From the NCBI RefSeq assembly GCF_001428005.1, contig NZ_LMSB01000003.1, positions 1 to 64,000 on the forward strand: 64,000 bases of DNA. Direction: 5' to 3'. This DNA comes from Arthrobacter sp. Soil736 (GTDB lineage Bacteria; Actinomycetota; Actinomycetes; Actinomycetales; Micrococcaceae). The position numbers and the translations under genes are program-made. The notes beneath the pieces were generated by a model. It saw only the letters and a list, made by a program, of their open reading frames with translations. It had not been told where the DNA came from and searched no databases. Shown piece by piece: positions 1 to 9,206 of this stretch; within the stretch, counting starts at the first letter, position 1, and each line of letters begins with the position of its first letter.

Positions 1-115
1 GCAGGCAATTACAAATCGGTTATTCTCATGACCAGTGCCGTCCGGACGGCGGCATGACACTCATCCGGGAATCAATTTCCCCACGAACCGCGAAGAGCCA
101 CAAAAGGGGGACTCG

Positions 116-355
116 ATGCTGACCTACATTCGCGAGCGACAAGAAGCGCTGGGAGCTAGTCCGGGGCGGCGCATCTACAACTATGCTTCTGGTGCCGTGA
201 TCCTTGTAGTCATGGCATTGGTTTTTGCGGGCCTCGCACCTCTGTGGATTTTCTGGATCGCCTTCCCCGTGTCTCTCGTTCTGGACGTCTTCCTGACCAG
301 AAAATGGATCAAAGAAGATGCGCTCAGGAGCTATCGAGCCGGGCAGGCTCAGTAA
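116..355 (+). CDS. Small two-helix membrane protein, hypothetical
   Basis: A 79-residue protein beginning MLTYIRERQE. I chose the ATG at 116 because a purine-rich stretch (AAAAGGGGG, 101-109) sits just upstream; a longer in-frame start at 35 has no such site. Two hydrophobic segments (about residues 25-45 and 47-62) are separated by a short turn containing PLWIFW, followed by a basic and charged tail, so a small inner-membrane protein is likely. I do not recognise a family. It lies at the left edge beside other small genes of unknown role. Confidence 0.6.
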   Translation: MLTYIRERQEALGASPGRRIYNYASGAVILVVMALVFAGLAPLWIFWIAFPVSLVLDVFLTRKWIKEDALRSYRAGQAQ

Positions 356-508
356 AGTAGCTGCGCCCGCGCCAGCGTGATCGGCGGCAGGCAGTGATGT
401 TCCTATAGAAAAGTCGCCTGCAGGGTTGGCAGGGCGCAATAACCCTCAATCTTGCCGCTAGGGTGATGATCAAATCGTGTAAATGGAGCTGAAGGCGGCC
501 ATAATTCC

Positions 509-946
509 GTGTTCGGAAGCGGGCTCTGGGCACCACTAATACCCCTCCTGGTTGGCGCTGTACTGCTGGTGACAGGTGAACGCGTGTGGGGTGTTTCGCT
601 AATGGCAGCCGGATTCTTGGGCCTTATCGCCATAGGCTTTTACTGGAATCGAAAGCTGGAAGAGGCAATGGCCAGCGCAACCTTTGACGCCCAGGTGATT
701 GTGAGTCTGCCTGTCTCATCAGAGTTCGGAACGGACGATGAACGGGATTCTTATCGGCGCCTTGCCGAGGAACTGGAGCGGCGGGTCGTTGAACGAGGCG
801 CTGGAGAATACGACGGTGACGGCGCTGGCGAAGGGAGCTACGACATGTATTTTGCTGGCCAAGACAATCAACGACTGGCCCAAATCCTCCGAGCCAGCCT
901 CAAAGCAAAAGGTATCAAAGCCAGGGTCGAGGTCGTGGAAGACTAG
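509..946 (+). CDS. Hypothetical protein: two TM helices plus acidic soluble domain
   Basis: A 145-residue protein with a GTG start at 509 (MFGSGLWAPL...). A purine-rich GAAGGCGG lies about ten bases upstream. Residues 5-50 form two hydrophobic helices ending in FYWNRK. The rest is soluble and acidic, with the patterns FGTDDERDSY, an EYDGDGAGEG loop and YFAGQDNQRL. That order resembles a small alpha/beta domain seen in uncharacterised bacterial proteins (GTDEE..., then DGxxxGxGE, then a YGxDAD-like strand). This is recollection of a pattern, not a database match. No function is proposed. Confidence 0.6.
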   Translation: MFGSGLWAPLIPLLVGAVLLVTGERVWGVSLMAAGFLGLIAIGFYWNRKLEEAMASATFDAQVIVSLPVSSEFGTDDERDSYRRLAEELERRVVERGAGEYDGDGAGEGSYDMYFAGQDNQRLAQILRASLKAKGIKARVEVVED

Positions 947-1048
947 CAGCCACCTTGAGCAGCGGGTGACTGCGCCAGCATAAAACACGAGCTGAGCAGG
1001 ACTACTGCTCTCGGAAATGGTGTCCCAGCGGCGAAAACAGAGTGAGAA

Positions 1049-1366
1049 ATGTTTGGGAAAAAACGAGCCACCACTGCCATCGCCCACAAGATCCGGGCCA
1101 TCAAAAATTGCGCCGTCCACCCGGCGTTTCTCGATGAGGACGTAGTGGACGCGGCAGACGTCGACGACAGTTACCTGGCCTTTGCCGGGGCCCTTCACGA
1201 CTTCATTGACACCGTAGAGGAGCGGTATGCGGCGAAAGGTGAAGCTGGCCTGAATGCGTCCTTTGTTAGGGAACAATGGATGCTCCATCTACGTGACAGC
1301 CCGCCAACCCGGGTGGAATTCCGGATTGCCAGGGAGCATTTCCGACGGCTGATTGGAGTTCTGTAG
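1049..1366 (+). CDS. Hypothetical soluble protein
   Basis: A 105-residue protein starting MFGKKRATTAIAHK, with AGAGTGAGAA upstream of the ATG as a weak ribosome site. It is soluble, mixed charge and probably mostly helical; there are no membrane segments or metal-binding clusters. Composition fits the surrounding high-GC genome, which supports a real gene. I do not recognise a family. It follows the preceding gene by about 100 bases on the same strand. Confidence 0.55.
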   Translation: MFGKKRATTAIAHKIRAIKNCAVHPAFLDEDVVDAADVDDSYLAFAGALHDFIDTVEERYAAKGEAGLNASFVREQWMLHLRDSPPTRVEFRIAREHFRRLIGVL

Positions 1367-1405
1367 GCTCTGCGAGCCCATCTCTCGCGCAGACGCCGTC
1401 AACTT

Positions 1406-1624
1406 TCACAGTGGCCGCCGCCTCGCTAGTTCCCGTTCTGCAGCGACCCGCATCAGCCTGAAATGACGTCTCGCCTTAGGTGCTCGCCCCGATCCGCTGG
1501 CGTCGGCGGCGTCCTCGTGGTCGCTTGCCCACTGGCGCATCACTTCAACGCGAGCATCGTTTGCGGAATTAAGATCGCGTTCAAAATCCGGCAAGGATTT
1601 CCACCACATGGTTGCCATAAGCAC
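1406..1624 (-). CDS. Small basic hypothetical protein
   Basis: A 72-residue open frame (MLMATMWWKSLPDFERDL...) ending in an arginine-rich tail ERELARRRPL. Alternative starts at M3 and M6 are possible, and no strong ribosome site separates them. No domain is recognised. It sits between a hypothetical gene and the 3' end of a decayed transposase, a place where spurious frames are common. Confidence 0.35.
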   Translation of the reverse strand: MLMATMWWKSLPDFERDLNSANDARVEVMRQWASDHEDAADASGSGRAPKARRHFRLMRVAAERELARRRPL

Positions 1625-1716
1625 AGCCTATTGACTCAAGGAGAACCCCGCCCGATTACAGACCAAGGCTGCCGTGGAAGCACAAATTGATTGGATCAAG
1701 TTGCGCGAATGGCTGA

Positions 1717-2518
1717 CTAAGCAGTCCGCTCGGCCGTGTTCGCGGCGGCGTTCCCTTGAAGATCTGCCTTCAGTGCGTAGTAGAGCTCTCTGGCGATGAA
1801 GCGTTTGAGGCAGCGGATGGCGTCTGAGGAGGAATGCCCCTGAGCACGTTTGCGGTCCCGGTAGGCCTGGGACCTTGGATCGTAGCGAAGCCGGCAAATC
1901 GCAATGAGGTAAATGACCCAGTTCGCCTGCCGGTTGCCTCCTCGGTGAAACCGCATCCGGTGTGACTTACCAGAGGAAACCGGGATGGGCGCCACGCCAC
2001 AGAGGCGGGCGAAGGCGGCTTCGTTGCGGAAGCGGTCGAAGTTTTCGCCGGCCGTGATCAGCAGTTGTGCGACGCTGACCGGTCCGACCTGCGGCGGGCT
2101 AGGGTGTTGGGCGCGACAGCGAAGACCAGCTTGGCCAGGTGCTTGGCCAGGTGCTTGATCTGGGCGGTGAGGTCATAGACGCGGCGGCCGAGCTCGCGGA
2201 GGGCGTATTTCACGGCTTGCTTGGGTTCGTGCATACGGCCGAGGGCCGGGCGTAAGGCGCGGGCCTGCGGGGCATTACCTTCCAGAGTCTTAGCGTCCAG
2301 CCTGGTTCTGTCACCGGGAGCTGTGAGTGGGAGGTCGCGCAGTTGAATGCAGGCTGCGCTGCGGGTCTTGATTGCTGAGTCCCTCACAAGCTGGCGGGGA
2401 ACTGCTGGTCACCCAGCTTCCGGCCGTCCTGGTCGATCGCTGCTGCGTGATGGACCAGTGAGTGGGTGTCGACTCCGATCGTTACTGTCCTGACTGGCTG
2501 TGTCGTTGTAAGTGTCAT
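1717..2518 (-). pseudogene. Decayed IS110-family transposase
   Basis: Three fragments in different frames reconstruct one transposase. The N-terminus (start 2518) reads MTLTTTQPVRTVTIGVDTHS..., carrying the first catalytic Asp of the DEDD domain (GVDTH), and stops after FPAS. The sequence then jumps to the middle region (about 2387-2100: AIKTRSAACIQLRDLPLTAPG, then RRVYDLTAQIKHL) in another frame. About 90 central residues, including the usual GVEGTGSYG catalytic part, are missing. A further frameshift near 2090-2110 leads into the C-terminal domain (QVGPVSVAQLL, FARLCGVAPIPVSSGK, HRGGNRQANW, IRCLKRFIARELY), typical of IS110/IS116/IS902. It cannot encode an active enzyme. IS110 elements usually lack terminal inverted repeats and I could not set element boundaries. 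The 269 bases between this and the next gene hold nothing else I recognise. Confidence 0.85.
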
Positions 2519-2787
2519 GCCTGCTCATTCCTGCCGATGGTTGGAGGGAGGCGAGCACGGTTGACCGGGCGGGGCGGACAGAGCATTGAAGAGCTAAGCT
2601 GCACGTTCTTATCAAGTCACTACCCCGTCCGGCCCGGTCGCCCATGGTGAGTGGCAGGGAAGGTGAGCCGACAGATCTCCTCGGAGACAGAACCTGCTGC
2701 AAGCAGCGGGTCGTCACGAAGCGGGGAAGTCAGGAACCTTTCCTGCCACCGCTCTCATCTCCTCAAGAGGACGCGGGGTACCGCCGC

Positions 2788-3537
2788 CTATTGCGCGGCG
2801 TCGAATCCGGCGAGGAGCCGCCGGGATGCCGTGGCCATGTGTGACCGCATCGTTTCCGTGACGGCGGCCGGATCGCGCGCTTCGAGGGCGACGAAGATCT
2901 CGCGGTGTTCTTTCAGGGCGGCTGCGGCGTGGCCTTCGTCGGTGAGTGCGCGGTCCACCCAGATGCGCAGCAGTGAGCGGATGCTTTGGAGCAGTTCCCG
3001 GAGCACCTGATTGCCCGAGCTGACCGCGATTTCGCGGTGGAACGCGGCATCCGCCTCCACGAAGGCGGCCAGGTTCTCGAGGTTGTCCTCCATGGTCTGG
3101 AGGTTGGCGCGCATGCGACCGAGGGCGTCGTCTCCAATGCGCTCCGCGGCCAACTGTGCGGCCTGCACTTCCAGGCCGCTCCTGAGCTCCACGAGTTCGC
3201 GCGTCCGGGGTGCTCCCAGCATCAGGCCCCAGCTGAGCGTGCGCGGCAGCAGCTCGGAAATGCCGTCACGCAGATACGTACCGGAGCCGGGGCGGACAAT
3301 GACGATGCCCAGGATCTCCAGCGCCGCCAGGGCTTCGCGCACGGCGGACCGGCCGACTCCCAGGGAGGCCGCGAGTTGGCGCTCGGCCGGCAGCCTGGTC
3401 CCGACGGGGATGTCGCCGCTGGTGAAGTACGCCAGAAGGCGCTCCGCCACTTCGGAGACAACGGACCCCTGTTCCATCGAACCAAGGGCGGCACTGATCT
3501 TAGCCGTCGCGGCTGCGGAATTTTCGGACACCCCCAA
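2788..3537 (-). CDS. FadR-type GntR transcriptional regulator
   Basis: About 249 residues with an N-terminal winged helix-turn-helix (GTRLPAERQLAASLGVGRSAVREALAALEILGIVIVRPGSGTYL) and a C-terminal all-helical FCD ligand-binding domain with the D..FHREI and H...I metal/ligand pattern (EADAAFHREIAVSSGN, LKEHREIFVAL). This architecture senses small organic acids or sugar derivatives. The gene diverges from the transporter that begins at 3744, with a perfect palindrome between them, so it most likely represses that operon. The start is uncertain: TTG at 3537, GTG at 3531 and ATG at 3477 are all in frame and none has a strong ribosome site. Confidence 0.9.
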   Translation of the reverse strand: MGVSENSAAATAKISAALGSMEQGSVVSEVAERLLAYFTSGDIPVGTRLPAERQLAASLGVGRSAVREALAALEILGIVIVRPGSGTYLRDGISELLPRTLSWGLMLGAPRTRELVELRSGLEVQAAQLAAERIGDDALGRMRANLQTMEDNLENLAAFVEADAAFHREIAVSSGNQVLRELLQSIRSLLRIWVDRALTDEGHAAAALKEHREIFVALEARDPAAVTETMRSHMATASRRLLAGFDAAQ

Positions 3538-3593
3538 AGCGTAGCAACCGGCTGGCGACTTTCCGGCGCGGGTGGCGACGAAAAGAAAAATAC

Positions 3594-3632
3594 GTCAACC
3601 GGTTGACCAATTTGCGGTTCCGGACCTATGGT
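3594..3632 (+). promoter_or_regulatory. Operator palindrome overlapping a promoter (GntR operon)
   Basis: GTCAACCGGTTGAC (3594-3607) is a perfect 14-base palindrome. It overlaps a -35 like TTGACC (3603-3608); 18 bases later comes TATGGT (3627-3632), a passable -10. Its place between the divergent GntR and transporter genes suggests the regulator binds here and blocks polymerase. The promoter and palindrome are seen; binding is inferred. Confidence 0.6.
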
Positions 3633-3743
3633 TGATCTCACACGCTTTAGCCACTGCCGGTCCCCTGCCGGCGGAAGGCATTGAGACCAACCCCACGCCT
3701 CCAGTGCAGGATGCGGCCGGGACATCAACATCTAGGAGTCAAC

Positions 3744-5111
3744 GTGGACACCACACAACCGGTGGTCGAAAAATCCGCAATCAGGAAAGTGGCAATCCGG
3801 CTGGTGCCGTTCGTCGCTTTGATGTTCTTCATCAACTACCTGGACCGGACGGCTATCTCCTTCGCAGGCCCCAACGGCATGAACACCGACCTTGCCCTCT
3901 CGGCAGCGCAGTTCGGCTTCGCGTCCGGCGTCTTCTTCATCGGCTACATCCTGCTCGAGGTCCCCAGCAACCTGGCGCTGCACAAGTTCGGAGCCCGCCG
4001 CTGGCTGGCCAGGATCATGGTCAGCTGGGGCATCGTGTCCCTCCTGTTCACCTGGGTGGGCGGCGTGGAGCAGCTCTACATCCTGCGTTTCATCCTGGGT
4101 GTGGCCGAGGCCGGCTTCTTCCCCGGCGCCATCCTCTTCCTGAGCCTCTGGGTCCCGTCCCGGCACCGCAGCAAGATCCTCGCCCTCTTCTACCTGGCCC
4201 AGCCGCTGACCACCGTCATCGGTGCCCCGCTGGCCGGCCTCCTCATCCAGCAGCACGGCGTCTTCTTCGGCCTTGAAGGCTGGCGCTTCATGTTCTTCGG
4301 CGTTGCCATCCCCGCCATCCTGATCGGCATCATCGCCTGGTTCTACCTCGCCGATTCCCCGGCCAAGGCCAAGTGGCTCACCGCAGAGGAAAAGACCTGG
4401 CTGACCGGCGCCCTGGAGAAGGAAAAGAAGGAGACCGCCGCCAGCAACAAGCACGTCAGCGTCCGCACTGTCTTCGGCAACGGCAGGGTCTGGATGCTGT
4501 CCGCCATCTACTTCGGCTTCATCTACGGCCTCTACGCCCTGGGCTTCTTCCTGCCGACCATCATCGCCGGCTTCGAAGGCCTGTACGGCACCAAGTTCGA
4601 CGTGTTCCAGAAGGGGCTGATCACCGCGATCCCGTACCTGCCCGCTGCGTTCGCCCTGTACTTCTGGTCCAAGGACGCCACCAAGCGCGGCGTCAAGACC
4701 TGGCACATCGCCGTTCCGGCCCTGACCGGCGCCCTCAGCATCCCGCTGGCACTGTTCGCCGGCTCACCGGCCGCAACGATCGCCGTCATCACCATCACGG
4801 CCATGTCCATCTTCGCCGCGCTGCCCAACTTCTGGACCGTACCCACGCAGTTCCTCACCGGCGCAGCGGCCGCAGCGGGCATCGCCCTGATCAACACGGT
4901 AGGCAACCTGGCAGGCTTCAGCGCCGGGTACATCACCGGCTGGCTCAAGGACCTGACCGGAAGCTACACCGTGCCGATGTTCGTCGTCGGCGGGTTCATG
5001 CTCCTGTCCTCCATCCTCATGGTGGTGCTGAGCCGCTCCGGCAAGGTCAGCGAAGGCATCCCTGCCGAAGCCCTGGACCCTGCGGGAGCCGGGCACCACG
5101 CCGAGCCGTAG
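3744..5111 (+). CDS. MFS transporter, anion:cation symporter (ACS) type; predicted D-apionate permease
   Basis: A 455-residue major-facilitator protein with about 12 membrane helices. The start is GTG 3744, five bases after AGGAG (3734-3738). The N-terminal part (LVPFVALMFFINYLDRTAISFA) and GARRWLARIM, RFILGVAEAGFFPGAILFLSLWVP are characteristic of the ACS family, which imports sugar acids such as glucarate, galactonate or phthalate by proton symport. It is the first gene after the operator and is followed by five catabolic genes, so it probably imports their starting substrate. D-apionate is inferred from the enzymes, not from the transporter itself. Confidence 0.88.
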   Translation: MDTTQPVVEKSAIRKVAIRLVPFVALMFFINYLDRTAISFAGPNGMNTDLALSAAQFGFASGVFFIGYILLEVPSNLALHKFGARRWLARIMVSWGIVSLLFTWVGGVEQLYILRFILGVAEAGFFPGAILFLSLWVPSRHRSKILALFYLAQPLTTVIGAPLAGLLIQQHGVFFGLEGWRFMFFGVAIPAILIGIIAWFYLADSPAKAKWLTAEEKTWLTGALEKEKKETAASNKHVSVRTVFGNGRVWMLSAIYFGFIYGLYALGFFLPTIIAGFEGLYGTKFDVFQKGLITAIPYLPAAFALYFWSKDATKRGVKTWHIAVPALTGALSIPLALFAGSPAATIAVITITAMSIFAALPNFWTVPTQFLTGAAAAAGIALINTVGNLAGFSAGYITGWLKDLTGSYTVPMFVVGGFMLLSSILMVVLSRSGKVSEGIPAEALDPAGAGHHAEP

Positions 5112-5166
5112 CAAACCCGGGGGCGTCCCCCTAACCCGGAGGGCGTCCCCGCTCCAACCCAACAAA

Positions 5167-5190
5167 CCGGTGGTCGAGCCTGTCGAGACC
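5167..5190. repeat. Dispersed short repeat, copy 1
   Basis: The stretch TGGTCGAGCCTGTCGAGACC (5171-5190) recurs with two changes at 23039-23058. It lies in the 228-base gap between the transporter and the kinase genes. The gap contains no gene; the repeat and a GC-rich stretch before the kinase ribosome site (AGGAG, 5329-5333) are all I see. Confidence 0.55.
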
Positions 5191-5339
5191 GATTTCGCTC
5201 CCCAACCGCCCCCTAACCTCGCAAGCTCGGTCAGGGAACCCGGCGGTCGGGGCCCCAGGCTCAATCACCGCGGCCAGCCAAACCCGCCAGCCGCCCCACC
5301 CCGAACCGACTTCCCCTTAGTTAGGCCCAGGAGCTCCCC

Positions 5340-7118
5340 ATGACCCGCCTGTTCAATGAACCAGCAGCCTTCGCCGACGAGATGATCGAAGGCTTCGTCG
5401 CCTCCCACGGCCGCTGGGTCAAGCGTGTCTCCGGCGGCGTCGTCCGCAACACGCAGAGCAGCCCGGAGACGGTGGCGCTGGTGGTCGGCGGCGGCTCCGG
5501 CCACTACCCGGCGTTCGCCGGCCTGGTGGGCCAGGGCATGGCGCACGGCGCGGCGATGGGCAACCTCTTCGCGTCCCCCTCCGCCCAGCAGGTTTACAAC
5601 GTGGCGAAGGCCGCCAACAACGGCGCGGGCGTGCTGCTGGGCTACGGCAATTACGCCGGCGACGTCCTGCACTTCAGCCAGGCCCAGGAGCGCCTCCGCA
5701 AGGACGGCATCGACTGCCGCAGCATCGCCGTCACCGACGACGTCTCCTCCGCACCGCTCGCCGAGCGCGCCAAGCGCCGCGGCATCGCCGGCGACCTGAC
5801 CGTGTTCAAGGTGGCCGCCGCAGCCGCCGAGGCCGGCTACTCCATGGACGCCACGGTGGAAATCGCCGAACGCGCCAACGACCGCACCCGCTCCTTCGGC
5901 GTCGCGTTCAGCGGCTGCACGCTTCCCGGCGCCGACCATCCGCTGTTCTCCGTCCCCGAGGGCCGGATGGCAGTCGGCATGGGCATCCACGGCGAACCCG
6001 GCATCAACGAGACGGACATCCCGACGGCGGACGAACTCGCCGAACTGCTGGTCGCCAAGCTCCTGACCGAAGTCCCAGAAGGCCTTCCGTCGCCGCGCGA
6101 CACTAACAAACGCGCTCGCCTGGTGCCCATCCTCAACGGCCTGGGCAGCATCAAGTACGAGGAACTCTTCGTCGTCTACCGCCGCGTCGCCCAGCTCCTG
6201 GCCGAAGCCGGCCTCGAAGCCGTGGATCCGCAGGTGGGCGAGCTCGTCACCAGCTTCGACATGGCCGGCACCTCCCTCACCCTCTTCTGGCTCGACGACG
6301 AACTCGAGACCCTCTGGAACGCCCCCGCCGACGCCCCGGCCTTCCGCCGCGGCGCGGTCACCGCGGCTCCGCTGGCGGAGGCGTCCGACGGCGGCGGACC
6401 GTCCGACGTCGAACTTCCCCTGCCGGAGGCGACGGAAGAATCGCGCGCCGGTGCCGCCCGGGTCCTCGCCGCGCTCGGCGCCGCGAAGGACGTGGTGGAC
6501 GCCAACGCCGACGAACTCGGCCGCATTGATGCGATCGCCGGCGACGGTGACCACGGCATCGGCATGGAGCGCGGCGTCCGCGCCGCCGTCGACGCCGCAG
6601 CGGACGCCGTCGCCCGCGGTGCCGGAGCCGGCACAACGCTTCACCTGGCCGCTGACGCCTGGGCCGACAAGGCCGGGGGCACCTCCGGCGCCCTCTGGGG
6701 CATGGCCCTGCGCGCGGTGGGCGACGCGGTCGGGGACAGCAGCAGGCCCGACGCCGGCGCTGTCGCCGCCGGAGTCGCGCAGGCCGCCGCCGCGATCATG
6801 GACTTCGGCAAGGCCAAGCCCGGGGACAAGACCCTGGTGGACGTGCTGGTCCCGTTCCGCGACGCCCTGATTGCCGGAGTGGACGCCGGGCAGTCCCTCA
6901 CCGACGCCTGGGGCGCCGCAGCCACCGTTGCCCAGCAGTCCGCCGAGGACACCGCCCAGCTGCTGCCCCTCATGGGCCGCGCCCGCCCGCACGCCGAGAA
7001 AAGCCTCGGCACCCCCGACGCCGGCGCCGTCTCCATGGCGCTGATCGTCCGGGCCATCCACAACACCCTCGTCGAGAACACCCCCGCCGAGAACAACACA
7101 GTTAAGGAAAACGCATGA
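5340..7118 (+). CDS. lerK: Dihydroxyacetone kinase-family protein (DhaK-DhaL fusion), predicted L-erythrulose kinase
   Basis: A 592-residue ATP-dependent ketose kinase. Residues about 1-330 form the DhaK domain, with [12 protein letters not shown] near the N-terminus and the substrate-binding His in GMGIHGEPG (His217). Residues about 375-580 form the DhaL domain, with the Mg-ATP aspartates in GDGDHGIGM (Asp402, Asp404) and [13 protein letters not shown]. Single-chain kinases of this kind phosphorylate dihydroxyacetone; close relatives act on L-erythrulose, giving L-erythrulose 1-phosphate. The RpiB and TIM homologues directly downstream favour the erythrulose role. The ATG at 5340 is six bases after AGGAG, and the stop overlaps the next start (ATGA). 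The protein is cytosolic. Confidence 0.8.
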   Translation: MTRLFNEPAAFADEMIEGFVASHGRWVKRVSGGVVRNTQSSPETVALVVGGGSGHYPAFAGLVGQGMAHGAAMGNLFASPSAQQVYNVAKAANNGAGVLLGYGNYAGDVLHFSQAQERLRKDGIDCRSIAVTDDVSSAPLAERAKRRGIAGDLTVFKVAAAAAEAGYSMDATVEIAERANDRTRSFGVAFSGCTLPGADHPLFSVPEGRMAVGMGIHGEPGINETDIPTADELAELLVAKLLTEVPEGLPSPRDTNKRARLVPILNGLGSIKYEELFVVYRRVAQLLAEAGLEAVDPQVGELVTSFDMAGTSLTLFWLDDELETLWNAPADAPAFRRGAVTAAPLAEASDGGGPSDVELPLPEATEESRAGAARVLAALGAAKDVVDANADELGRIDAIAGDGDHGIGMERGVRAAVDAAADAVARGAGAGTTLHLAADAWADKAGGTSGALWGMALRAVGDAVGDSSRPDAGAVAAGVAQAAAAIMDFGKAKPGDKTLVDVLVPFRDALIAGVDAGQSLTDAWGAAATVAQQSAEDTAQLLPLMGRARPHAEKSLGTPDAGAVSMALIVRAIHNTLVENTPAENNTVKENA

Positions 7119-7585
7119 GCGCCAAACTGCGCCTGGTCATCGGAGCCGACGACGCCGGATTCGAATACAAGGAAGCCTTGAAGGCGGACCTGGAGACCTC
7201 CGACCTGGTCGAGTCCGTGACCGACGTCGGGGTCGATGCCACCAGCCACACCCCGTACCCGTCCGTGGCCATCGCCGCCGCCGAGCTGATCGCCGCCGGC
7301 AAGGCCGACCGCGCGCTGCTGGTCTGCGGAACGGGCCTGGGCGTGGCCATCGCCGCGAACAAGGTCCCCGGCGTCCGCGCCGTCACCGCGCACGACTCCT
7401 TCTCGGTGGAACGCTCCGTGCTGAGCAACAACGCCCAGGTCCTCGCCTTCGGCCAACGCGTCGTGGGCCTCGAACTGGCCCGCCGGCTCGCCCGCGAATG
7501 GCTCACCTACACGTTTGACGAATCGTCTGCCTCGGCCGAAAAGGTCACCCTGATTAAGGACTATGAAGGTGTCACTTCCTGCTAA
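7115..7585 (+). CDS. derI: RpiB/LacAB-family isomerase, predicted D-erythrulose 4-phosphate isomerase
   Basis: A 156-residue sugar-phosphate isomerase of the ribose-5-phosphate isomerase B family. The active-site Cys71 lies in [14 protein letters not shown], and [15 protein letters not shown] follows, as in RpiB. In tetrose pathways this family converts D-erythrulose 4-phosphate to D-erythrose 4-phosphate (DerI, EryI). The start overlaps the kinase stop by four bases and the end overlaps the next gene by 23, so the genes are surely co-transcribed. A true ribose-phosphate isomerase is possible in principle, but pairing with a TIM homologue argues for the tetrose role. Confidence 0.8.
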   Translation: MSAKLRLVIGADDAGFEYKEALKADLETSDLVESVTDVGVDATSHTPYPSVAIAAAELIAAGKADRALLVCGTGLGVAIAANKVPGVRAVTAHDSFSVERSVLSNNAQVLAFGQRVVGLELARRLAREWLTYTFDESSASAEKVTLIKDYEGVTSC

Positions 7586-8390
7586 GACAGCAACAAAACC
7601 GAAGGCCATCATCGGCGTCAGCCTGAAGATGTACTTCGGCTACCAGCGTTCCCTTGACTACTGCCGCGAGGTGGCCACGATCGCGCTGGGGCACCCCGCA
7701 GTGCAGAGCGGCGACATCGAGCTGTTCGTCCTGCCCATCCTTCCGGTCCTCCCCGAAGCGGCGCGGATTCTCGGCGCGGCCGGGGCAGCAGCCGGCGCCC
7801 AGGACATCTTCTGGGAGGACGAAGGTGCCTTTACCGGCGAGGTCGGCGGCAAGACGGTGGCCGAGCTCGGCGGCAGGTACGCGGAGATCGGCCACGCCGA
7901 GCGCCGCCTGATCTTCGGCGAGGATGACAGGGTCATCGGGCTCAAGACGGCCGCCGCCTACCGGAACGGCCTCACCCCTGTCCTGTGCGTCGGCGAGCTG
8001 CAGCAGGGATCGGTGGAAGAAGCCATCGCCCGGTGCACGGCCGAGATCGACGCCGCGCTGAACCGGGCACAGTCCCTCGGACCTGCAGGGCGGACCATCG
8101 TGGCCTACGAACCGCAGTGGGCCATCGGCGCCCCGGAACCCGCCACGCCGGAGTACATCAGCGCCGTCATCGCCGGGCTGGACGCGCACCTGCGCACCCT
8201 GCCCGGCCAGGAAGGGAGCCGGGTCATCTACGGCGGCAGCGCCGGCCCCGGCCTGATCAGCCAGCTGGACTCCGCCGTCGCCGGCCTGTTCCTGGGCCGC
8301 TTCGCGCACAACCCGGCGGCGCTCCGGGACATCCTGGACGAGACGGCCGAACGGCTCGGCCTGGTGTCCCCAGTGGGAGGAAGGGCATGA
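7563..8390 (+). CDS. lerI: Triosephosphate isomerase homologue, predicted L-erythrulose 1-phosphate isomerase
   Basis: A 275-residue TIM-barrel enzyme. Catalytic residues are kept: Lys in GVSLKMYF, His in GHAERR and Glu in AYEPQWAIG, plus the phosphate-binding GGS near the C-terminus. The N-terminus differs from housekeeping TIM (SLKMYF in place of NWK) as in the LerI/EryH branch, which interconverts L-erythrulose 1-phosphate and D-erythrulose 4-phosphate. The ATG at 7563 lies only three bases after AAGGA; an in-frame GTG at 7569 has better spacing and may be the true start. It overlaps derI by 23 bases and oiaC by an ATGA. Confidence 0.82.
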   Translation: MKVSLPAKTATKPKAIIGVSLKMYFGYQRSLDYCREVATIALGHPAVQSGDIELFVLPILPVLPEAARILGAAGAAAGAQDIFWEDEGAFTGEVGGKTVAELGGRYAEIGHAERRLIFGEDDRVIGLKTAAAYRNGLTPVLCVGELQQGSVEEAIARCTAEIDAALNRAQSLGPAGRTIVAYEPQWAIGAPEPATPEYISAVIAGLDAHLRTLPGQEGSRVIYGGSAGPGLISQLDSAVAGLFLGRFAHNPAALRDILDETAERLGLVSPVGGRA

Positions 8391-9205
8391 GTTCAACCAT
8401 CGGCCCGGGCTCAAGAATCGGACTCAGTTCCTACGCCTTCTTCTGGCAGCTCTCGGACACGGTCACCGAACCAATCACCATCCACCAGGCCCTGGAGAAG
8501 ACCGCGGCCCTGGGCGTGGAGCTCTTCCAGATCTGCGACTACGCACCGCTGCAAGCCATGACGGATGCGGAACTGGAAGCCGTGCGGACCACGGCGGACC
8601 GCCTGGGCATCGCGCTGGAACTGGGCACCAAGGGCATCCGCCCGGACCACCTGCGGAAGTTCCTGCACATCGCCGGCATCCTGGGCGCGCCGCTGCTGCG
8701 GACCATGTTCAACGTCCCCGGGCACACACCCCCTGCCGAGGAGGCGGTGGCCATCTTCAAGGAAGTCCTGCCGGAGTTCGAGGCAGCCGGGGTGAAGATC
8801 GCCGTCGAAACCTACGAACAGGTCCCCACCGCCCGGATCCTGGACGTCATCCGCCGCGTGGACAGCCCGTTCCTTGGCATCTGCAGCGACCCGGCCAACA
8901 CGGTCGCGGCGCTGGAGATGCCGCGTGAGGTGATTGACGCCGTCGCGCCCTATGTCCTGAACATGCACATCAAAGACTTTGCGTTCAGCCGCAAGGAGGG
9001 GTGGGTCGGGTTCACATACTCCGGCGCGCCCCTCGGCGAAGGCCTTCTCGACTATGACTACATGGCCGGAAAGTTTCAGCCCCACGAAAGAAGCATCAAC
9101 CAGATCGTCGAACACTGGCTGCCGTGGCAGGACTCCGAGGCGGACACCGTCCGCCTCGAAAACCAGTGGACCCAGCAAAGCCTCGATTTCCTAAGGAGCA
9201 AATGA
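8387..9205 (+). CDS. oiaC: Xylose isomerase-like TIM-barrel protein, predicted 3-oxo-isoapionate decarboxylase
   Basis: A 272-residue AP-endonuclease-2/xylose-isomerase superfamily protein. The barrel carries likely metal ligands Glu (AVETYE), Asp (CSDPAN), His (NMHIKDF) and Glu (RLENQW). In the known D-apionate pathway a member of this superfamily, OiaC, decarboxylates 3-oxo-isoapionate to L-erythrulose, which fits with the kinase and isomerases upstream. An alternative is a tetrulose-phosphate racemase like EryC, but no erythritol kinase or dehydrogenase is present here. The ATG at 8387 overlaps the lerI stop and follows a strong GGGAGGAAGG site. Confidence 0.72.
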   Translation: MSSTIGPGSRIGLSSYAFFWQLSDTVTEPITIHQALEKTAALGVELFQICDYAPLQAMTDAELEAVRTTADRLGIALELGTKGIRPDHLRKFLHIAGILGAPLLRTMFNVPGHTPPAEEAVAIFKEVLPEFEAAGVKIAVETYEQVPTARILDVIRRVDSPFLGICSDPANTVAALEMPREVIDAVAPYVLNMHIKDFAFSRKEGWVGFTYSGAPLGEGLLDYDYMAGKFQPHERSINQIVEHWLPWQDSEADTVRLENQWTQQSLDFLRSK

Positions 9206-9206
9206 A

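Noticed and set aside
3732..4706. Long open frame on the opposite strand of the ACS transporter
   Set aside because: It is the antisense shadow of a GC-rich membrane protein gene and shows no domain.
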